Origin: Bacterioplanoides sp965200585
GTDB taxonomy: Bacteria; Pseudomonadota; Gammaproteobacteria; Pseudomonadales; Oceanobacteraceae
DNA: 64,000 nucleotides
Direction: 5' to 3' (one strand)
NCBI RefSeq assembly: GCF_965200585.1
Contig: NZ_OZ241361.1
The position numbers and the translations under genes are program-made. This document shows positions 29,720-37,998 of this stretch, piece by piece. The first letter of the stretch is position 1, and each line of letters starts with the position of its first letter. The notes below the pieces were generated by a model. The model made no database searches and was not told the DNA's origin. It was given only the letters and a program-made list of their open reading frames with translations.

Positions 29720-30606
29720 ACGGGCACCTGGCGCTGCAGGAAATCCAGTTGATCCTGAATGACTTGCTGAAACGCGGTGCCCTTATAAATATCAAAGTGC
29801 CCGAGTGGATAATGTTTGATATCTGCTTGTGGCGCTTGCTGAGCATAACGACGGGTTGCTGCGGCCGGAGCAACTGAATCCTGATCACAAATACAAAACA
29901 GGATCGGAGCCTGAATACGTTTAACCTGTCTGCCTGGAGCATTCCAACTAATGTGTAATGCAATGCGCGCCGCTACTTCATTACGAAACTGAGGACGGTC
30001 TGCCTCCGGAATTAACGCAAAATAACCGGGCTCACAATCTTCCGCCGTCATTAAGGCCACACTACCCGGTTTACCGGCTAACGCCACCATCACCGGCTTT
30101 GCCCCCACCAGGCTGCCCAGCTGATCAAGTACCGCTTTGGCAGATACCCGCAAGGCCGTCAGCGGTGGCATGGCTAATACCGACGCCAATCCATCGGTAA
30201 ACGGACATTGGGAAATAACAGCCGCAATATTCTGGTCTTGTGCAGCTACCGCCAGTACATGCCCACCACTAAAAGAACTTCCCCATAAAATTACTCGCTG
30301 GCCATCAACAATTTCGAGACCACGCACATACTGAATCGCCGCCTGCCAGTCCTGACGCTGTTTATGAATATCCAGCAACTGACGCGGCTGACCATCGCTA
30401 TCACCAAAGTAGCGATAATCAAATACCAGACACGCATAACCGGCCCGACAGAAGTGCTCAGCATAATCGCTCAATCCCATATTCCGGGTTGCGCCCAGAC
30501 CATGGGCCATCACAATGACCGGCGCAGCATTAGCACCATCGGGTCGGTATAACCAGCCACGACAACGACTACCTTGTGAGACAAACTCAATATCCTGACG
30601 CTGCAT
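29713..30606 (-). CDS. Alpha/beta-hydrolase
   Basis: A 297-residue hydrolase with the oxyanion segment MAHGLGATRNMGL, the nucleophile elbow GSSFSG (109-114; S111 is the likely nucleophile), an acid in CDQDSVAP and the His in YPLGHFDIY. Layout matches the YcjY/DLH-like group of small esterase-type enzymes; substrate unknown. The start has GGAG at good spacing. It follows the quinone-oxidoreductase-like gene after 82 bp on the same strand, so co-transcription is possible. Confidence 0.88.
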   Translation of the reverse strand: MQRQDIEFVSQGSRCRGWLYRPDGANAAPVIVMAHGLGATRNMGLSDYAEHFCRAGYACLVFDYRYFGDSDGQPRQLLDIHKQRQDWQAAIQYVRGLEIVDGQRVILWGSSFSGGHVLAVAAQDQNIAAVISQCPFTDGLASVLAMPPLTALRVSAKAVLDQLGSLVGAKPVMVALAGKPGSVALMTAEDCEPGYFALIPEADRPQFRNEVAARIALHISWNAPGRQVKRIQAPILFCICDQDSVAPAAATRRYAQQAPQADIKHYPLGHFDIYKGTAFQQVIQDQLDFLQRQVPVQ

Positions 30607-30688
30607 CTTGCTCTCCTGCCCTGACTGTTTTTATTTTTTGTTCTCGGTCTTATTCTTGTTTTGTATTAGTTACAGCAAATACGGTCCA

Positions 30689-31690
30689 TCAGAAATCGGC
30701 GATCATCACCACTTTATTGCTTAGTTCACCCGCTTCATAGGTACGATGAATCTCTGCCACATCGGACATCTGCTGCTCCTGCGCCACTGGAACCGTGATA
30801 AAACCGGCATCGATTTTCTCACTCAGCTGAGCCAAAAACTCACCATAGGTTTTACGACCTTTTCCTGTTCCGGCTTTTTCAGTGAGAAGAGGCAACAGCA
30901 TAAATATCGCATGAAGGGTTAACGACTTGGCGTGCGCCTGGGTCAGGTCGTAGTTATTGCGCGCATTAATGGTGGCTACCTGAGCATAAGGTGCTGCCAC
31001 TTCCAACGCTTTTTGCAAACTCTCGCCACCAAAAGCATCCAATACCTTTTCAAAACCGGGCTGCTCCCAAGAGCCAGACAGTTCAGCAGCGTTAGCGTGT
31101 AAGTCTGCATAAACCCCCTGCTGCTTTAATTGTTCTACCCGCTCGTTACTGCCCGCGGTACCAAACACTTCGATACCACTTTCCTGCGCCAAACGAATGG
31201 CCCACTGACCCACACCACCCGAAGCGCCCATCACCAATAGCTTTTCATGGGCTTGTGGCGCCAGACGTTTTAATGCTTCAAAGGCAGTGATCGCCACCAG
31301 CGGAATCGAAGCTGCCTGAACCAGAGAAACAGACTGCGGCGCTTTGGCTAACAAATCGGCATCACACACCATCTCTGCAGCCAGAGCACCACCATTGCCT
31401 TTCACACCACCTGCGCAGCCATAGACGCAATCGCCAACGGCTAAATGAGTAACGCCATCGCCAATGGCAATCACTTCACCACTAACATCACAACCCAGTA
31501 CCCCGGCATCATTCAGAATCGGCGCTAAACCCGCCCGGATTTTGGTATCAATGGGATTAAAGCCCGCCGCACAAACACGAATTTTTACTTCGCCCGTTTG
31601 TGGCTCTGCTAATTCAATATCACCTTTAACCAGAACATCCGGCGTTCCGGTTTGTTTAACGAGCCATGCAGGAACCGGCTTGATTGTCAT
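30689..31690 (-). CDS. Zinc-free MDR family quinone oxidoreductase-like dehydrogenase
   Basis: A 333-residue medium-chain dehydrogenase/reductase. The GroES-like N-terminal domain (GFNPIDTKIRAG, VLGCDVSGEVIAIGDGV) precedes a Rossmann domain with the NADPH motif GASGGVGQWAIRLA. The structural- and catalytic-zinc Cys clusters of alcohol dehydrogenases are absent, so it fits the quinone oxidoreductase (QOR/YhdH-like) subgroup. The start overlaps the ampG stop (ATGA), indicating coupling to ampG, though a functional link is not obvious. Confidence 0.9.
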   Translation of the reverse strand: MTIKPVPAWLVKQTGTPDVLVKGDIELAEPQTGEVKIRVCAAGFNPIDTKIRAGLAPILNDAGVLGCDVSGEVIAIGDGVTHLAVGDCVYGCAGGVKGNGGALAAEMVCDADLLAKAPQSVSLVQAASIPLVAITAFEALKRLAPQAHEKLLVMGASGGVGQWAIRLAQESGIEVFGTAGSNERVEQLKQQGVYADLHANAAELSGSWEQPGFEKVLDAFGGESLQKALEVAAPYAQVATINARNNYDLTQAHAKSLTLHAIFMLLPLLTEKAGTGKGRKTYGEFLAQLSEKIDAGFITVPVAQEQQMSDVAEIHRTYEAGELSNKVVMIADF

Positions 31691-33114
31691 CGTGTAACCC
31701 CTTCTTTGTCTGGCATTGGCTTTCGCTCATGCCACATTAAAACCACAACCAGTGCAATGGCTGGCAGACCCAGCCCGGAGGCCAGAATAAAGAATTCGGT
31801 ATAACCAGCGCTATCCACCACCCAGCCGGAAAAACCACTGATAAATTTTCCCGGTAAAGTCATTAATGAACTGAACAAGGCATATTGAGTCGCGGTATAA
31901 CTGCGGTTGGTTAAGCTGGATAAATACGCAACAAATGCGGTATTTGAAATTCCTGCAGCTAAGTTATCGGCACCAACAACAACAGCTAACCAGGTCAGAG
32001 ACGGAGTAACCAGTTGCTGTTGATCAATTTCTGACACCAAAGCCAGGACGGCAAACAGGAGGTTTGTTGATGCCACCAATATCGCGCCCAGCATCAAGGG
32101 TTTCATGACTCCCCATTTGACAACAAACACACCGCATAAAAAGGCACCCAGCATGGTGACAAAGAAGCCGGAAAATTTTGCAACCGTACCAATATCAAAT
32201 TTGCTGTAACCCAGATCCAAATAAAAAGGATTCGCCATGGCCCCCATCGTGATATCACTGATGCGATAGACTGCAATAAACGCCAGAATGAATAAGGCAA
32301 ACTTGCCGTTGCGTTGAAAAAAATCCAGAAACGGGCAAACGACAGCCCCCAACCACCAGCGCTGCCAACGTGGCCGATGATTAAGGTGCATTGACTTGCC
32401 CATAATCCGATCAACCATTTCAGCTTCATCTTCGGCCCGATGCTGCTCCGATTTCTGTTGGGTCGGGTCTGCCCACAATGTGGCCAGCATTGCCATCAGC
32501 ATCAGGCAGGCCATGGTGAGATAAGTTAAAGGCCAATCAACCGCCCCGGCAATCAATAATGCGCCACCACCAGCAACTAATAGCGCTAAGCGATAGCCAA
32601 AAATATAAGCCGCTGCCATTGCCCCCTGAAAATTGTCATCAACAATTTCAATACGATAGGCATCCAATGAAATATCTTGTGTTGCCGAAGAAAAAGCGAC
32701 TAACAACGCGGCAAGAGCAATCAGTAACAAAGATTCATGAGGATTCAAGCCACTCATTAAAACCAAGCCACTGGCAATGCCTATCTGCCCCACTAAAATC
32801 CAGCTGCGCCGCAGCCCAAGCCAACGAGAAAGCAGCGGTATTTTCAGCCGATCAATAACCGGTGCCCAAAACACCTTGATTGAATAAGTGAGGCCAACCC
32901 AGGCAAAAAAACCAATGGCTGTTTTTTCAACCCCGACATCGGCCAGCCAGGCAGTTAAGGTGGAAAACACCAATAAAAAAGGTAGCCCGGCAGAAAAGCC
33001 GAGCAAAGCAATCACCATCACTGGCTTTTTGGTGTAAACCAGTAAGGCTTCACGCCAGCTTCTGACTGGCGCTGTTGTGTCCTGCTGAGCCGGTGTGTGT
33101 GAAGAACTGGTCAT
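31687..33114 (-). CDS. ampG: AmpG-family muropeptide MFS transporter
   Basis: Inner-membrane importer of anhydro-muropeptides in cell-wall recycling. The 475-residue protein has about 12 transmembrane helices; family segments include GFSAGLPFLLVFSTLTAWLA after the first basic region, SATQDISLDAYRIEI and GADNLAAGISNTAFVAYLS, which are characteristic of AmpG. A basic/acidic cytoplasmic loop sits near residues 215-240. Its ATG overlaps the yajQ stop (TGATG), so yajQ, ampG and the dehydrogenase form a tightly spaced operon. Confidence 0.93.
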   Translation of the reverse strand: MTSSSHTPAQQDTTAPVRSWREALLVYTKKPVMVIALLGFSAGLPFLLVFSTLTAWLADVGVEKTAIGFFAWVGLTYSIKVFWAPVIDRLKIPLLSRWLGLRRSWILVGQIGIASGLVLMSGLNPHESLLLIALAALLVAFSSATQDISLDAYRIEIVDDNFQGAMAAAYIFGYRLALLVAGGGALLIAGAVDWPLTYLTMACLMLMAMLATLWADPTQQKSEQHRAEDEAEMVDRIMGKSMHLNHRPRWQRWWLGAVVCPFLDFFQRNGKFALFILAFIAVYRISDITMGAMANPFYLDLGYSKFDIGTVAKFSGFFVTMLGAFLCGVFVVKWGVMKPLMLGAILVASTNLLFAVLALVSEIDQQQLVTPSLTWLAVVVGADNLAAGISNTAFVAYLSSLTNRSYTATQYALFSSLMTLPGKFISGFSGWVVDSAGYTEFFILASGLGLPAIALVVVLMWHERKPMPDKEGVTR

Positions 33115-33599
33115 CAGTCTTTAAAGTTTTTAAACGCCAGTGGCATTTTAATGCTCTCATCCGAACGGTATAACGCCATCACTTCCTGCAGTTCATCGCG
33201 CTTTTTACCAGTGACACGAACCATCTCTCCCTGAATCGCGGCCTGCACTTTCAGCTTGCTCTCTTTAACAATCTTCACCATCTTTTTTGCCAGCTCCTTA
33301 TCAATGCCCTGACGCATGGTGGCATTCACTTTGACCTGCTTACCCGCACCCACACAATCGCTGTATTCCAGGCAGCTGACTTTAATTTTGCGTTTGATCA
33401 TGGCGCTTTCCAGCATCGGCTTCATTTGCTCAATCTGAAATTCTTCGTTGGCGGTCATGGTGACGATAAAATCTTTTAACTCAAAGCTGGCGTTCACCCC
33501 TTTAAAATCAAAGCGTGTGGATAATTCACGGTTCGCCTGATCCACGGCGTTTTGCGCTTCGTGCTTATCCACTTCCGATACCACGTCAAATGAAGGCAT
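33114..33599 (-). CDS. yajQ: YajQ-family cyclic-di-GMP/nucleotide-binding protein
   Basis: A 161-residue protein of the UPF0234/YajQ family; one member has been described as a c-di-GMP-binding transcription cofactor. It starts MPSFDVVSEVDKHE and contains NRELSTRFDFKG and KDFIVTMTANEEFQIEQM, and ends PLAFKNFKD, all family hallmarks. First gene of the leftward yajQ-ampG-dehydrogenase operon and divergent from the RAYT-like gene, with about 140 bp between the start codons. Confidence 0.95.
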   Translation of the reverse strand: MPSFDVVSEVDKHEAQNAVDQANRELSTRFDFKGVNASFELKDFIVTMTANEEFQIEQMKPMLESAMIKRKIKVSCLEYSDCVGAGKQVKVNATMRQGIDKELAKKMVKIVKESKLKVQAAIQGEMVRVTGKKRDELQEVMALYRSDESIKMPLAFKNFKD

Positions 33600-33739
33600 A
33601 GCTGAGTTCTCCTGTGTTCTGCATTCTGTCAGTTAATACCATTAGCCGACCTGTATACCGTGAGTGTCATGGAATTGCAAAATCCCGGCAGCACGCAACC
33701 GCACTGGAAAATACACAAAAGTCAGCTACCTTTTGTGCT

Positions 33740-34819
33740 ATGGAAACCAAAATGACCCTGCACGGTGCCGGAACCTACTATTTTTCGGTACACGGAGCGA
33801 AAGACCAGCCTATTTTTCACTCGGTATTTGAATTTGAATACGGGGTGCAGATTCTTGGTCATATCAAACAAACCCGTTTACTGGCCTATGTGCTCGACGA
33901 GCATCAGATGCAGTTTGTGCTGCAAAGTGAGCGCGACTGGACGGAAGTTATGGACGATGTGCAGATCGCCTTTGACGATATGCACGAGCGCTGCTGGCAT
34001 AAACGTAAGCAGACACTGTCTGATCAGGGCATTGTGATGCTGATTGACGAACGGGCTTATCTGAGTGATCTGGTGATTCAGTTACACCGCTGGCCAGAGA
34101 CAACTCGCAAAGTAGCCGATGCCAGTTTGTATCCATGGAGCAGTGATCAGGGTTACCGGGCATTAACGCCACCTAAATGGTTACATGTTGAGCCAATGCT
34201 GAACCTGCTGTGCAACACCCGCCATAATCGTGCTCAACGTTATGAAACTGTGATGCAGCAATCTCAGCAACAGGTTCAGGCGCAAAATCAGGTTGTGGAT
34301 TTACAACACGGCAGCCATCCGACGTATCAGGCCTTGGCGCGAGATGGGTTTATTAATCAGCACCTGAAAAAGCAGGCGTTGAAACAGGCAGCCCGCAGCG
34401 ATGAAGACCTGCGTCATATGTATGATGATGCCTGCCAGCTGGTTGCTGAACGTTTTAATATCACGGTTGAGCAGCTGATTGATTCACGCCAGCGTCGCCA
34501 GTTTAATCGCCTGATGCCAATTGTGGTGTGGCTGTTACAGGAGCGCGGTGCGTATCTGGATAACATCACTAAGCTGGTTGGCGAAGATGAAGATCGTCTG
34601 AAGCTATGGTTACGAAACCTGCCTGCCGATCATTCCGAAGCATTGCTGAACAAACTTGCTGCGCTCTGGTCTCCGAATTCTCTGTCGGCTTTGGGAATTG
34701 GCAATGAACCCGATACAGTTCAGGAAACCGCAACTCAGCCAGCAGCTGTTGATCCGGAACCTGTTGAAGCAGAGTCTGTGGATAATACCGTTATTTCTGA
34801 ATCTTCCTCTCAGGCGTAA
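33740..34819 (+). CDS. RAYT-like (REP-associated Y1 transposase family) protein with all catalytic positions replaced by Gln
   Basis: A 359-residue protein whose N-terminal 180 residues align by eye, nearly without gaps, to Y1 REP-associated transposases: GTYYFSVHGAKDQPIF matches the N-terminal strand, AYVLDEHQMQFVLQ matches the AFCLMPNHVHLLL strand, and YLSDLVIQLHRWP...YPWSS matches YLLELVRYIHLNP...YPWSS. In this alignment the two HUH histidines are Q56 and Q58 and the catalytic Tyr is Q114, so the enzyme should not cut DNA. Residues about 240-310 (VAERFNITVEQLIDSRQRRQ) look like the DnaA-type helix-turn-helix tail found in some RAYTs. The last 45 residues are acidic and disordered. Start could be 33740 or 33752; an upstream extension to 33614 lacks similarity. 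The function is unknown, perhaps DNA binding. Confidence 0.75.
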   Translation: METKMTLHGAGTYYFSVHGAKDQPIFHSVFEFEYGVQILGHIKQTRLLAYVLDEHQMQFVLQSERDWTEVMDDVQIAFDDMHERCWHKRKQTLSDQGIVMLIDERAYLSDLVIQLHRWPETTRKVADASLYPWSSDQGYRALTPPKWLHVEPMLNLLCNTRHNRAQRYETVMQQSQQQVQAQNQVVDLQHGSHPTYQALARDGFINQHLKKQALKQAARSDEDLRHMYDDACQLVAERFNITVEQLIDSRQRRQFNRLMPIVVWLLQERGAYLDNITKLVGEDEDRLKLWLRNLPADHSEALLNKLAALWSPNSLSALGIGNEPDTVQETATQPAAVDPEPVEAESVDNTVISESSSQA

Positions 34820-34865
34820 AGCCCTTCTATAATTGCCGGACTCTTTATCACCGCGTGATCCGGCA

Positions 34866-35747
34866 ATGCCTTATTCCTCTTCATCATCACCGTTAACTCA
34901 AAGCATCGCTATTTTAGGTTTAGGTGCGATTGGTACATTAATGGCGTGGCATTGGCGTGAACACACACTCTACGGTGTTAGTCGCGATGCCAGCACCTGC
35001 CACCGAACTCTGATTGACCAGCAGCAAGCGGCCCATCAGCTGACAATTCCGGCCTGGCAGCATGAAGCCATTGATTGGTTGGTAATCACGACCAAAGCAT
35101 CCGCCACACTGGACGCTTTACAATCGCTGCAGAAGCAACTGCCACAAGTACAGAATATCCTCTTGCTGCAAAACGGCATGGGGCAACAGCAGCAAGTAGC
35201 AGACTGGTTAAGCCAGCAACGTTATTCTGCGACTTTATGGGCTGGTATTTCCACCGAAGGGGCTTATCGCCAGAGCGCGGAGCAAGTGGTTTACGCTGGC
35301 AGCGGAGACACACATATTGGCCTGTGGCAGGCTCAACACCCTACAGCCTCGATGCCCAATGGTTTAACCGTTGTGGATGATATTCAACAACGCATCCGCG
35401 CCAAGCTGGCGATTAATGCGGTGATTAATCCGTTAACGGCGGTTTTCCGTTGTCGTAATGGCGAGCTGGTTAGCCATGGGGAATATCGTCAGGCGCTGGA
35501 AGCGTTAGCCTCTGAAGTGCAGCAATGTTTTACTGCATTACAGCAGCCACTCGATTTTGACTTAAAAGAACGCAGTCTGGCGGTCGCTCAGGCAACTGCC
35601 AGGAATCAGTCATCAACCTTGCAGGATGTCTTGCATCAACGTCCGACTGAGCTGGATTATATTAATGGCTATTTAATCCGGCAGGCGCAGCAACTCGATA
35701 TCGAGCTGCCGCATAATCGCCGCTTGCTTGCGCAGCTCTCTGAATAG
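34866..35747 (+). CDS. 2-dehydropantoate 2-reductase family protein (PanE/ApbA-like)
   Basis: NADPH-dependent ketopantoate reductase fold, 293 residues. The Rossmann motif GLGAIGTLMAWHW lies at the N-terminus, TTKASATLDAL contains the conserved Lys equivalent, LLLQNGMGQQ is the canonical LxNG motif, and KLAINAVINPLTAV holds the catalytic Lys and Asn. The C-terminal helix keeps TELDYINGYLI, a PanE hallmark. ATG at 34866 is preferred to a TTG 33 bp upstream. Downstream of the RAYT-like gene by 46 bp. It may be the pantothenate-pathway enzyme itself. Confidence 0.9.
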   Translation: MPYSSSSSPLTQSIAILGLGAIGTLMAWHWREHTLYGVSRDASTCHRTLIDQQQAAHQLTIPAWQHEAIDWLVITTKASATLDALQSLQKQLPQVQNILLLQNGMGQQQQVADWLSQQRYSATLWAGISTEGAYRQSAEQVVYAGSGDTHIGLWQAQHPTASMPNGLTVVDDIQQRIRAKLAINAVINPLTAVFRCRNGELVSHGEYRQALEALASEVQQCFTALQQPLDFDLKERSLAVAQATARNQSSTLQDVLHQRPTELDYINGYLIRQAQQLDIELPHNRRLLAQLSE

Positions 35748-35787
35748 AGACTTATGCAGCGGGCTTAACAAAAAGAGCCGGAAATAA

Positions 35788-37497
35788 TTAGTTCGCACTC
35801 GGAGCAATGGTCGGCGCAACCGGCACTAAACGAGCATTGTGCTTTTGCACGGTTTCCATAATGTCGAAATTAATTTCTTCGGCGATGCCCTGATATTCCG
35901 GAAAACTTTTGGTGGTGATATAGGCCAGCACGTTAATTTCCAAGCCATGCTCACCAAACCCTTTAAAGCGCACCCGTAATGGGCTTTCAGCCACCATTTC
36001 GTGCTGTTCCAGTGATTCGAGAATTTCCGCATTAATTGCTTTTAACTGCGCTGGAGTCGTCGAATAATGCAGCCGGATATCGGTTTTAAAGCGAATCTTT
36101 TCGCGCTCGGAAATATTCTCCAGCTCCATCTCTGAAAAGCGTGCATTGGGGATATAAATAACCGAACGATCGAGGGTACGAATCCGGGTACTGCGCAGGC
36201 CAATTTCTTCCACCGTGCCGCGACGGCCACCAAAGCTACATACATCCCCTACTTTCACAGGAGCTGCTGAGTACAACGTAATCGTGCCAATAAAGTTCTC
36301 GATCGACTGTTTGGCCGCCAGCGCAATAGCGATACCACCAATCCCCAAGCCAGCCAGAATGGTGGAAGGATCGAATCCCAGATGTTTAAACCACATCAGA
36401 ATCCCCACACCAATGACCAGCACACGTACCATATTCGATAATGGCCGCAGCAGGTGGGTAGATTGTGTATTGCCATTCTCCAGCCAGCGCTTTTGCAAGC
36501 TCAGCTGCACCATACTGATAATCCCCAGCACCAGCCAGACCGTCGCCAGAATTAACAACCCGGCACTGCTGATTAACGCCAGTGCCAGCGCCGATAAGGT
36601 AGCGTACGGCACAAAGACCTTCATCAATAACAAGGCCATCATAAAACGTACCGGGCCGGAAAGTACGGCTAACAGTTCTTCGGACAAATGATATGACGAA
36701 CGCACAACCAGCTTTTTTGCCAGCCAGATCAGAGGAATCACAATCGAGAAGGCCACCGCAAAGTAGCCAATAATCACAATCCATTCCCAGATATAAATTC
36801 CCAGAATACGGACATTCGGGGTTTTCGGAATCAGCCATTCGGCCAGCGGGCTATAACCAAAGTGCTCGTATAATTTGGGAATCTGGGCAACCGTGGCGTT
36901 GGAAACTTTCCAGACTTTGCCGACTTTTTTATCCGGCACCCGCTGTAAATACAGATTAATGTGCTCTTCATGCAACTGAAGCTGCCCTAATAAATCACGG
37001 TAGCTGCTCAGGTCGTCGTCCAAGCTGCCTTGTGGATCGTTACTCAGTTCCTGAAAATTAATCCAGATATGACGCTGAATAATAGAGCTGAGTTTTACCG
37101 CGTACTCCGGGCCGTTAGCGGCAGACATCCCGCGTGGCAAGTATCGTAAATCGAGAAACTCAGCAGCTTTATCAAAATCTTCCTCTTTCAGAGCCTCAAC
37201 AAAGCCAATCATTGCGCCGCGTGGCGTATCACGATGCAGCACATCCTGAAACTCATCGTCATCCTGCGCCAGCACGGCATCTTCATAACTGACCGCCGCT
37301 TTAATAACTTCAAGCTCTTTGCTTTTGGGCTTTGCATCATGTGTTTCTTCAGATTTCCCGCCATCAGCAGCTGATGACTCAGTCGCCTGAGCCGCAACCC
37401 CGGTTAACGTGGACGGCTGAGCCAATACCGATTGAGTCAGTAAAAGTTGCGATAAAAAGCATAAAAAAATGACCGATAGCAGGCGTACTTGCCCCAT
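35788..37497 (-). CDS. MscS-family mechanosensitive channel
   Basis: A 569-residue small-conductance mechanosensitive channel with a large added N-terminal region. A signal peptide (cleavage after SVLA) is followed by a periplasmic acidic domain of about 200 residues (including RGAMIGFVEALKEEDFDKAA), then about five transmembrane helices. The pore helix LAGLGIGGIAIALAAKQSIE and the beta-domain start SAAPVKVGDVCSFGGRRGTVEEIGLRST-like region (in pieces) follow. Compared with E. coli MscS (286 residues) it belongs to the longer exported-domain class. Releases solutes under hypo-osmotic shock. Single gene, convergent with panE-like. Confidence 0.93.
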   Translation of the reverse strand: MGQVRLLSVIFLCFLSQLLLTQSVLAQPSTLTGVAAQATESSAADGGKSEETHDAKPKSKELEVIKAAVSYEDAVLAQDDDEFQDVLHRDTPRGAMIGFVEALKEEDFDKAAEFLDLRYLPRGMSAANGPEYAVKLSSIIQRHIWINFQELSNDPQGSLDDDLSSYRDLLGQLQLHEEHINLYLQRVPDKKVGKVWKVSNATVAQIPKLYEHFGYSPLAEWLIPKTPNVRILGIYIWEWIVIIGYFAVAFSIVIPLIWLAKKLVVRSSYHLSEELLAVLSGPVRFMMALLLMKVFVPYATLSALALALISSAGLLILATVWLVLGIISMVQLSLQKRWLENGNTQSTHLLRPLSNMVRVLVIGVGILMWFKHLGFDPSTILAGLGIGGIAIALAAKQSIENFIGTITLYSAAPVKVGDVCSFGGRRGTVEEIGLRSTRIRTLDRSVIYIPNARFSEMELENISEREKIRFKTDIRLHYSTTPAQLKAINAEILESLEQHEMVAESPLRVRFKGFGEHGLEINVLAYITTKSFPEYQGIAEEINFDIMETVQKHNARLVPVAPTIAPSAN

Positions 37498-37654
37498 TGC
37501 TGATGCTCCTGAAAACTGAATAACGCAATCGCGATGCTACCACTGATGAGTGACTTATCGCCAGAGAACGGGCGCATGAGGAATCTTCACGCAGATCATG
37601 TGGATAATTCAGCCGTCATGATCTTGACCGAGAATTGACCAATCTATATTCTCA

Positions 37655-37835
37655 CGCCCCTCAGGTGCTCTGATCTCTGATCAAGTTAAACGGGAAATTG
37701 GTGTTATTCAGCGCCTGCTGAATGAATCCAATGCTGCCCCCGCAACGGTGATCGGCTTATCTGACTGGCACAAGCCACTGTGGTGATTCGACTCTCAGGA
37801 GTATATCCACCATGGGAAGGCGTCAGTCAGTGTTG
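37655..37835 (+). promoter_or_regulatory. Adenosylcobalamin riboswitch
   Basis: The conserved core is readable in order: CAGGTGCTCTGAT (P3-side start), AGTTAAACGGGAA, GCTGCCCCCGCAACGGTGAT, CAAGCCACTG (B12 box) and GGGAAGGCG at the 3' end. It lies 164 bp upstream of btuB and should shut off btuB expression when adenosylcobalamin is abundant. The exact ends are approximate. Confidence 0.92.
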
Positions 37836-37933
37836 TTTTTAACCATGGTAATACGTTGGTTAAAGCACGAGCCGTCAGCCCGGATACCGGCCTGGAACGT
37901 ATTTAACTCGTATTGCGGTGGGCGATACAGAAG

Positions 37934-37962
37934 AAGCATCCGTTCAAGCGATGCTTGTTTTG
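37934..37962 (+). terminator. Possible terminator of the riboswitch expression platform
   Basis: AAGCATC (37934-37940) pairs with GATGCTT (37950-37956) across a 9-nt loop, followed by GTTTTGATT. It sits between the aptamer and btuB, where a ligand-controlled terminator would be expected. The stem is short and the T-run interrupted, so translational control is equally possible. Confidence 0.4.
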
Positions 37963-37998
37963 ATTCCCGCCGATTGGATTTCTCCTGTCGGAACCATT

